Shown: piece after piece, positions 56,920 to 64,000 of the stretch
How positions within the stretch are numbered: the stretch's first letter is position 1
Layout of the letters: each line of letters begins with the position of its first letter
Assembly: GCA_029582155.1 (NCBI GenBank)
Contig: CM055895.1
Location: 13,352,770 to 13,416,769 of the forward strand
From: Panopea generosa
Lineage: Eukaryota; Mollusca; Bivalvia; Adapedonta; Hiatellidae
Direction of reading: 5' to 3'
Length of the DNA stretch: 64,000 nt
Translations under genes and position numbers: made by a program
Notes under the pieces: model-generated
Seen by the model: the letters and a program-made list of their open reading frames with translations, nothing else
What the model was told of the DNA's origin: nothing
Databases searched by the model: none

Positions 56920-57152
56920 TTAGTGCTAACAGACCACTCTTTCCTGGGACCCTGGAAGATTAACCAGTACTCGAGAATACCAGTCTCAAAAAGTTACTGA
57001 TATATTTTCCATTTGAATCAGCGGTGAGTAAAAACTGACAAAGAGACGCAATGTCGTATATCACGGAGACTGTGACAAGGCTGGGCTACGATCTCACGAT
57101 CCCTGGACTGATAGTTAGACGCGCTACCGACTAAGATAATCGGGCCCCGACA
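56920..57152 (-). repeat. SINE family A, reverse copy
   Basis: On the minus strand the head GGGGCCCGATTATCTTAGTC lies at about 57150, followed by a mutated B box (GAGATCGTAGCCC). The tail is missing. Confidence 0.8.
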
Positions 57153-57214
57153 TGGAATAAGGAAAAAATCAAAATAATTGTGCAATCTGGAAAATATCAA
57201 TGTTCTGTATTTTA

Positions 57215-57806
57215 GGTCAAGGGATAAAGCTTATTGGGGATAGAAAAACGAAAATAACTTATTGGGGATAGAAAATAACTTATTGGGGATAGAAAATAAC
57301 TTATTGGGATAGAAAACAAAAATAATTCGATCATAAGAGATGAAAAACAATATTAACTTACTTGGGATGGAAACCAAAATAAGTAATTTGGGATAGAAAA
57401 CAAAAATAACTTATTGGGGATAGAAAGCAAAACTAAATTGTTGGGGATAGAAAACAATATTAGCTAACTGGGGATAGAAAAAACCTTAAAATAATCTTTG
57501 GGGATAGAAAACAATATAAACTTACTGGGGATAGAAAATTGAAATAACTTATTGGGGATAGAAAACAATATTAACTTACTGGGGATTAAAAATAGTTTAT
57601 TGGTGATAGAAAACAATATTAACTTACCAGGGATAGAAAATAAAAATAACTTACTGGGGATAGCAGACAATATTTACATACTAGGGACTGAAAACAAAAA
57701 TAACTTATTTGGGGATAGAAAACAATATTAACTTACTGAAGATAAAAAATAAGATTAAATTTCTGCGGATAGAAAACAAGATGAACTTACTGGGGATAGA
57801 TAACAG
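57215..57806. repeat. 'ttggggatagaaaacaa' tandem repeat
   Basis: About 22 units of 22-30 bp. Two unit types, '...aacaatattaacttactg' and '...aacaaaaataacttattg', alternate in places. Open frames here are artefacts. Confidence 0.9.
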
Positions 57807-58227
57807 TTTTAATTTCGGTGGTAATTATCAGTTTACTCGAAAACTTACAACACATGTGTTTATATTACAAATTAGTTTCATGAGCAAAAAACAAATAAAA
57901 AATCATTATAGCACGGGGTGCAGTAGCTGAAGAGTGCTGGTAGAAATAAAATATGTATGGAACAAACAATGAGATATACACATTTCTATTTCAAGCGGAC
58001 TGAAACATGCTGAGAGGCAGACATTATAATGTCTGTTAATTTTGGCAGTAGACCCAGGTTTATAACGCAGTAGTTATCTTAATCCACAAAAACTCACTGA
58101 ACCGTCAGGTGCAAACTGCCGGAAAACAGTTTCTGTGTTTTTACATGTAAAAGCGAATGTTATACCTGTACCCCTATATACTTGAAGTAAAGGCATGCGA
58201 ATTGGAAAGTTTTGTATTCTATCGCAA

Positions 58228-58498
58228 AATTGATTGATTATTGATTGATTGGATGTTTGGCATCATTTTTATGCCATCGAGGGCTACCGTAACTAAGCCA
58301 CTCTTTTCTAGAATCACGGAAGGTCAGTCAGTACTCGAACACGCCGATCTCCGCAAGTATCTGATATAACTTTCCCACTTGAATCAGAGGTGAAAGACAA
58401 ATGCTGATGAGACACAATATTGTATATCAAGCATCACGGAGACTGTGGCTGGGCTGGGATTCGAACTCGAGACCCCTAGGTTGATGGTCAGACGCCCA
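58228..58498 (-). repeat. SINE family A, reverse copy
   Basis: The tail appears as 'attgattgattattgattg' at the left, and the body and B box ('gggattcgaactcgagaccc') read on the minus strand. The A-box end is truncated near 58498. Confidence 0.85.
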
Positions 58499-58969
58499 TA
58501 TATACATATGGAAATATGAATCTCAAAATAGTACAATATGAAATTCCAGGTTTCTTTTATAAAATCAGTGGCCTTAATAGTTTCGAAAATGTGCGTAAAA
58601 ACTTTAAATATGCATATTGTATTTTTTCTTGAATGTTTTTACCACACCTGATGAAACTAAAATATTCTACACATGTTTTGTCACGCTTAGTTTACAAATG
58701 TACCAAATACGATGCCCTCACACATAATTTTCAGAAGCAGAGAAAAGTGAATACTAGTAAATTTTAAAATTGCCGTGTTTACTTTTACTAAATATTTCTA
58801 TTTCATTAAATATATTATTTTCAAATCACACAATTTTATGAACAAAATGAAACCTTACGATCAGCCATTTCACTTGATTACAAATAACACTAACTACTTA
58901 CTATATTTGAGAAGTATAGTTATATGAGATATTTGTTGGCACTCAGCATTTAGAGAATAGTTCTAGGTC

Positions 58970-59120
58970 TGGACAGCTGGGTGTCGGTATAATGTGACTG
59001 GGTGGGGTATCATACCATGTGTCTGTGGCATGATACTACAGTGTGGCTGCGGTCAAAATACAGTCTTAAGAAGATACCGTCGTGATATAGCTGAAAATTA
59101 TTGAAAGCCACTCTAAACAC
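58970..59120 (+). repeat. headless SINE body
   Basis: 'ggcatgatactacagtgtgg' and 'gtcggtataatgtgactggg' are the reverse complement of the body shared by 2905-3195 and 26283-26595. Confidence 0.6.
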
Positions 59121-59689
59121 TATCTCAAATTTAAACAAACATTGCTCATTTACTTTCGGGCGTTGAACACTGAGATTTCACGAGTATACTCCCAAATGAT
59201 CAAAGTAACTCGGTTATTAGTTAATGTGAAAGACGATGCTTTTGGCATTAGATGATACAAACTATTAGTTCGAGCTAACACAGGCCAATATAATGTTCAT
59301 TTATTATGTATAAAATATACGGTGGCCCGAAATTGCAAACACTTCTGAATATAATTTACACCAAAACGCATTTCACACGTAATAAAAAAATCTACTGTTT
59401 GATAGACGGTACAAAAAAGTAATATAGTCGCAGCGCTACAATATAGTTTCGTTTTTCATTTAACGAGACAGCTAGTTTGAACAAATCCATCTGTCATAAG
59501 GTTCCCAAACGCATATACCCCACTTTCACCAGAGCGCTAAATAAATCAGACTCACAAAACAAAAAATTATGATTTGAAATATTCATCCATTTCTGGTGCA
59601 CTTATATGAATCATAAATGTACTTTTAAACAATGCTGTACTTTAAAACAATGCATTAATCTATAGAACGGACCCTGCTTTCCGATTGGG

Positions 59690-59880
59690 CCGTTTAATAG
59701 CAGTACATTTGAGTACGTTGATTGGTCAGTTGCTTCAGGGAAAGTTCAAATGACGTCATAGTTTAGTAATCGTTCATTTGCTATGAATTATGGGACAGGC
59801 ATGGAATTCCCTGGATTTTTTTAACAGGGGTTAATAGACCTGACGTGGGAGATATCAGGTTCTGGGGTCGACTAAACAAT
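59690..59880 (-). repeat. repeat R9, reverse copy
   Basis: The complement of this segment matches 60880-61030: 'ttgattggtcagttgcttca', 'tatgggacaggcat' and 'aggggttaatagacctg' against their inverses. It forms the left arm around the LINE relic. Confidence 0.75.
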
Positions 59881-59999
59881 ACATACATGTATATTACTTA
59901 CAGTGGTAAGTTATCAAAAATACGTTATGCACTAATTATCATATTAAGTTTTAGACTCTTTAAGTTATGAATTAGTCCATTGCAAATATGAATTTGGGA

Positions 60000-60710
60000 A
60001 ATTTTTTGATGACCCCGAAGATATACAGGAGCTTCTAAATTATATATGACTTTTGTCGGGGAGTATATACGTAAACTTAATGAATATGAAAACCATCAAA
60101 AAGAGAAATATGAAAACGCAACACTGGGTTTATGGGGGATTTATTTAGAAATGAAAAAAATGACACCAATGCAGAAGGTACCAAATTATTTAGTAACATC
60201 ATAAGTAAACAACCAATGATACCAACAGACAATAATTTCTGCATTGTATGTATATATACACGCAAGCTAAATTGGGTGCGTTTTCATATATCTTCCTGTA
60301 TTGTGGATGAGTACATTTAGGTAAGTTCTTTTTTCTCTTCTTTTTTGGAAATCTTACAAGTTTAGTTTCGAAAGATTGATTAAATGTTTCCCAAATAACA
60401 CAACAATATGGAGTAAAATATTGGCATTGAAAAACATTTTTCCATGGGAACTGAAATAATGATTTCAATGCCAGATAAAGAGCTAGAATGAATTGCATTT
60501 CAGATGATAATATCAACATATTCTTCCAAGAAAGAGTATTATCAAATGTTTCACCAAGTAAACTCTCACTTTTATTGCAATGAATTTCTTCACCATTAAA
60601 ATAATAAGATGATGGCAAATCGTCTTCATACAAACGATTACCTTTGTCTTTTGGTGAAATATATAACGTTTTAGTTTCCAGGGTAATGGTAGACATGTCA
60701 TTCAAATAAC
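60000..60710 (-). pseudogene. LINE reverse-transcriptase C-terminal relic
   Basis: Minus-strand frames read FNGEEIHCNKSESLLGETFD, NTLSWKN and FTPYCCVIWETFNQSFETKL plus VRF. After a frame change come LLNNLVPSALVSFFSFLNKS. These match the late part of non-LTR retrotransposon ORF2, with forms like LGVxIDxxLxWxxH, ILPYxDYCCVIWG, LxKLVxLQKRAAR and SLNNLAPxYL. The catalytic core (F/YADD) is absent and frames are broken. The clade is not assignable. Confidence 0.65.
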
Positions 60711-60879
60711 AAAAATATATGCATTAATGAGATCATGAGAGAAGACAATTAATAGATAAAGTATTTGAAGACAATCGAAGAACTGGCAAAACCATATTTA
60801 AAGGTTATTTTTCCCCATTTAAAATACTTTTGCTAGTTTCTCTTTATTTGATTTGGCGTGATTTCATAGTCTATCCCAG

Positions 60880-61030
60880 AAACTGATATCTCCCGAATCA
60901 GGTCTATTAACCCCTAATAAAAAAGCAAGGATTTCTATGCCTGTCCCACACTTCATAGCAATTGAACGCATACTAAAGTGTGACGTCATTCAATATTTCA
61001 GTCGAAGCAACTGACCAATCAAAGTGCTCA
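60880..61030 (+). repeat. repeat R9, copy 3
   Basis: 'ggtctattaacccctaataa', 'tatgcctgtcccacacttca' and 'gaagcaactgaccaatcaaa'. It is the right arm of the inverted pair with 59690-59880. Confidence 0.75.
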
Positions 61031-61129
61031 AGTGTGCCATTCCCTACATTGCTATTTAACGGATTCAATCGGGAGAGCTGGGTCTACAGACTACGTGATA
61101 TCAGGAACAATTTAGAAATAAACACTGTT

Positions 61130-61235
61130 CATGATCAAGAGGGCAGTAGTGTAGTGGATATATTGTTGGCCGCTCACGTCAGAGGATGTGGGTTCGATCC
61201 CAAGCTCGCCCGTAAATTGAATTTTCTACATTCCC
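61130..61235 (+). repeat. SINE-like head
   Basis: It has 'agtagtgtagtggatatatt' as an A-box-like segment and GTGGGTTCGATCCCA as a canonical B box. The body is not shared with the other SINEs. Confidence 0.5.
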
Positions 61236-61254
61236 ATAGTATTTCAATGTAAAA

Positions 61255-62412
61255 CTCAAAGTTCCGTTACAGGATCTCTATACATCCCAGCGCCTCTTGA
61301 TGTGTACAAACTTAGAACTATTACTCATAGGGATAATTTATATCAAGTATGAACAAGTCTGACTGACCAGTTGTTGTGAATAAGAATTTTATAAAAATCC
61401 TTCTATTGGACAAAATCTTATTTGTTATGACTAAAAGGTGCTTTAGAACTGAAACTGAATAAAAAATACATAAATTGATGAAAAAAAAGGTTTTTTTCCG
61501 TTTTCCCATATATTCCTTTATAAAACTCAAAGTCCTTTTACAGGGCCCCTATCAATAGAAGCCTGTTGATTTGTACAAACGTTAAACGCATACTCATTGG
61601 GATAATCTATATCAAGTATGAACAAATTTGACTGACCGGTTGGTAAAAAGATTTTTGAAAAATTTCTACTTTAACCCTTTTTTACCCACCCTGGTCCCTT
61701 ATACAAAGTCAATTCTCCTTATTTAACCATATCTTATTTCTTATGACTAGATGATGCTTCAGAACTAAAATTGAATAATAGTTTTGCCCAAATGGATGAA
61801 AAAATGAGAATGTTCAGTTTTCCCATAGTATCCCTATGTAAGTTCTAAGTCCCCTTACAGGGCCCTATAAATATCAGCCCCTTAATTCTTATCTTCATTC
61901 AACACATAGGGATAATTTATGCCAAATAAGAACAAATATGACAGAACGGTTCTTAAGAAAATGACTTTTGTAATTCCCAATTGTTACCCTTTTGTGGTCC
62001 CTCCTGACCCCGTAAGACAGTGGAACCAAGTCATTTTTTACGAATCTGAACCTCCTTGACCAATCAATGCGTCTGTAATAATTAAGGAAAAATTAGTTCT
62101 TTTTTTTTTTTAAGAAAAAAAATGTTTATTATAATGACATGTATCCCCTATTGAAACCCTCGGGACGAAGTCATTTTTAAAATCTGTTGGACGGTTCATG
62201 GGAAGAAAATATTTTAAGTTTTAGACTATTTTTAGTAATGGCGGCCATCTTGAATTTCAGATCGAAAATAAATCTTCTGTATAGCTTCCTATGCAATAGA
62301 AACATCCATGTGAAGTTTGAATTTAATTGGCCTAGAAGTTCCAGAGAAAGTACTGCTAACGGACGACAGACGACGGACGGCAGACGACGGACAACGCGCC
62401 ATCGCATAAGAA
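61255..62412. repeat. molluscan-type mobile-element relic with internal repeats
   Basis: A ~270-bp motif set recurs about four times ('catagggataatttatatca', 'agtatgaacaa', 'cagggcccctat'). The 3' end is 'acggacgacagacgacggac' + 'ggcagacgacgg', then 'cgccatcgcataag'. No coding frame was recognised. Confidence 0.6.
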
Positions 62413-62504
62413 GCGCTTCTGGCCATTGGTCAGAAGAGCTAAAAACTGTGATGACAGTAAATATTTCAATTTCTAGATAAAGTTGAACTACAGTTATTTT
62501 TTTG

Positions 62505-64000
62505 TTGTTATTATGTTCACGTTCATGTCTGTAACAATTTCTATTTAAAGGGAAAGATGGATTACCGTTAAATACTTCGTTATTATGTGCACGTTCATGT
62601 CTGTAACAATTTCTATTTAAAGGGAAAGATGGATTACCGTTAAATACTTCGTTATTATGTGCACGTTCATGTCTGTAACAATTTAGATTTAAAGGGAAAG
62701 ATGGATTACCGTTAAATACTTCGTTATTATGTGCACGTCCATGTCTGTAACAATTTAGATTTAAAGGTAATGATGGATTACCGTTAAATACTTCGTTACT
62801 ATGTGCACGTTCATGTCTGTAACAATTTCGATTTAAAGGTAAATATTGAGTACCGTTAAATACTTCGTTATTATGTGCACGTTCATGTCTGTAACAATTT
62901 CGATTTAAAGGTAAATATTGAGTACCGTTAAATACTTCGTTATTATGTTCACGTTCATGTCTGTTACAATTTCGATTTAAAGGTAATGATGGATTACCGT
63001 TAAATACTTCGTTACTATGTGCACGTTCATGTCTGTAACAATTTCGATTTAAAGGTAAATATTGAGTACCGTTAAATACTTCGTTATTATGTGCACGTTC
63101 ATGTCTGTTACAATTTCGATTTAAAGGTAATGATGGATTACCGTTAAATACTTCGTTACTATGTGCACGTTCATGTCTGTTACAATTTCGATTTAAAGGT
63201 AATGATGGATTACCGTTAAATACTTCGTTATTATGTGCACGTTCATGTCTGTAACAATTTCGATTTAAAGGTAATGATGGATTACCGTTAAATACATCGT
63301 TATTATGTTCACGTTCATGTCTGTTACAATTTCGATTTAAAGGTAATGATGGATTACCGTTAAATACTTCGTTACTATGTGCACGTTCATGTCTGTTACA
63401 ATTTCGATTTAAAGGTAATGATGGATTACCGTTAAATACTTCGTTATTATGTGCACGTTCATGTCTGTAACAATTTCGATTTAAAGGTAATGATGGATTA
63501 CCGTTAAATACTTCGTTATTATGTGCACGTTCATGTCTGTAACAATTTCGATTTAAAGGTAAATATTGAGTACCGTTAAATACTTCGTTATTATGTGCAC
63601 GTTCATGTCTGTAACAATTTAGATTTAAAGGTAATGATGGATTACCGTTAAATACTTCGTTATTATATGCACGTCCATGTCTGTAACAATTTCGATTTAA
63701 AGGTAATGATGGATTACCGTTAAATACTTCGTTACTATGTGCACGTTCATGTCTGTAACAATTTCGATTTAAAGGTAATGATGGATTACCGTAAAATACT
63801 TCGTTATTATGTGCACGTTCATGTCTGTAACAATTTCGATTTAAAGGTAATGATGGATTACCGTTAAATACTTCGTTACTATGTGCACGTTCATGTCTGT
63901 AACAATTTCGATTTAAAGGTAATGATGGATTACCGTTAAATACTTCGTTATTATGTGCACGTTCATGTCTGTAACAATTTAGATTTAAAGGTAATGATGG
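62505..64000. repeat. 72-bp minisatellite running off the right edge
   Basis: The unit is 'gttcatgtctgtaacaattt', 'cgatttaaaggtaatgatgg', 'attaccgttaaatacttcgt' and 'tattatgtgcac', 72 bases (for example 62521 to 62593). About 21 units are visible. Variants 'taatgatggatta' and 'taaatattgagta' recur in order, suggesting higher-order duplication. Confidence 0.97.

Noticed and set aside
62505..64000. Regular repeats suggesting a CRISPR array
   Set aside because: The repeats are head-to-tail with no unique spacers, and the genome is clearly animal.

Overview
The window is AT-rich, intron-rich animal DNA with no prokaryotic features. The best guess at the organism is a mollusc, probably a bivalve. 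The grounds are the tRNA-derived SINEs, small terminal-inverted-repeat elements carrying tandem arrays, and interspersed repeats ending in 'gacggacgacagacgacgg'- or 'gcgcgcgaca'-type motifs, all of which I know from molluscan genomes. The species is not identifiable from what I can see.

One gene dominates. A tolloid/BMP1-family astacin metalloprotease lies on the minus strand from about 39.7 kb (or about 48.2 kb if two candidate 5' exons belong to it) down to the left edge. Fifteen exons can be placed with splice sites and matching phases. They give prodomain, furin-like site, astacin catalytic domain, CUB1, CUB2, EGF1, CUB3, EGF2, CUB4 and the first half of CUB5. The end of CUB5 and the stop codon lie off the left edge. 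About 954 residues are visible, against roughly 990 to 1010 for vertebrate mTLD/TLL proteins, so the gene looks intact. The exceptions are a 500-N assembly gap and two apparent single-base errors inside the CUB4 exon.

The introns are filled with repeats: a 90-bp array (9.4-10.6 kb), a 74-bp array inside an inverted-repeat element (18.4-20.4 kb), a mariner transposase relic (21.5-22.0 kb), a 72-bp array (23.0-25.5 kb), 20-bp and 39-bp arrays (28.4-31.9 kb), SINEs and several MITE-like elements. Several tandem arrays sit inside short inverted-repeat elements, and in two of them the tandem unit resembles the element's own end.

From 39.7 to 64 kb the sequence is mostly repeats. The non-repeat items are two candidate minus-strand exons (47.26-47.46 and 47.98-48.17 kb; signal peptide and extra prodomain), a candidate plus-strand first exon at 55.25 kb (perhaps a divergent neighbour), and a degenerate LINE reverse-transcriptase relic at 60.0-60.7 kb flanked by inverted copies of one repeat. 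A 72-bp array runs off the right edge.
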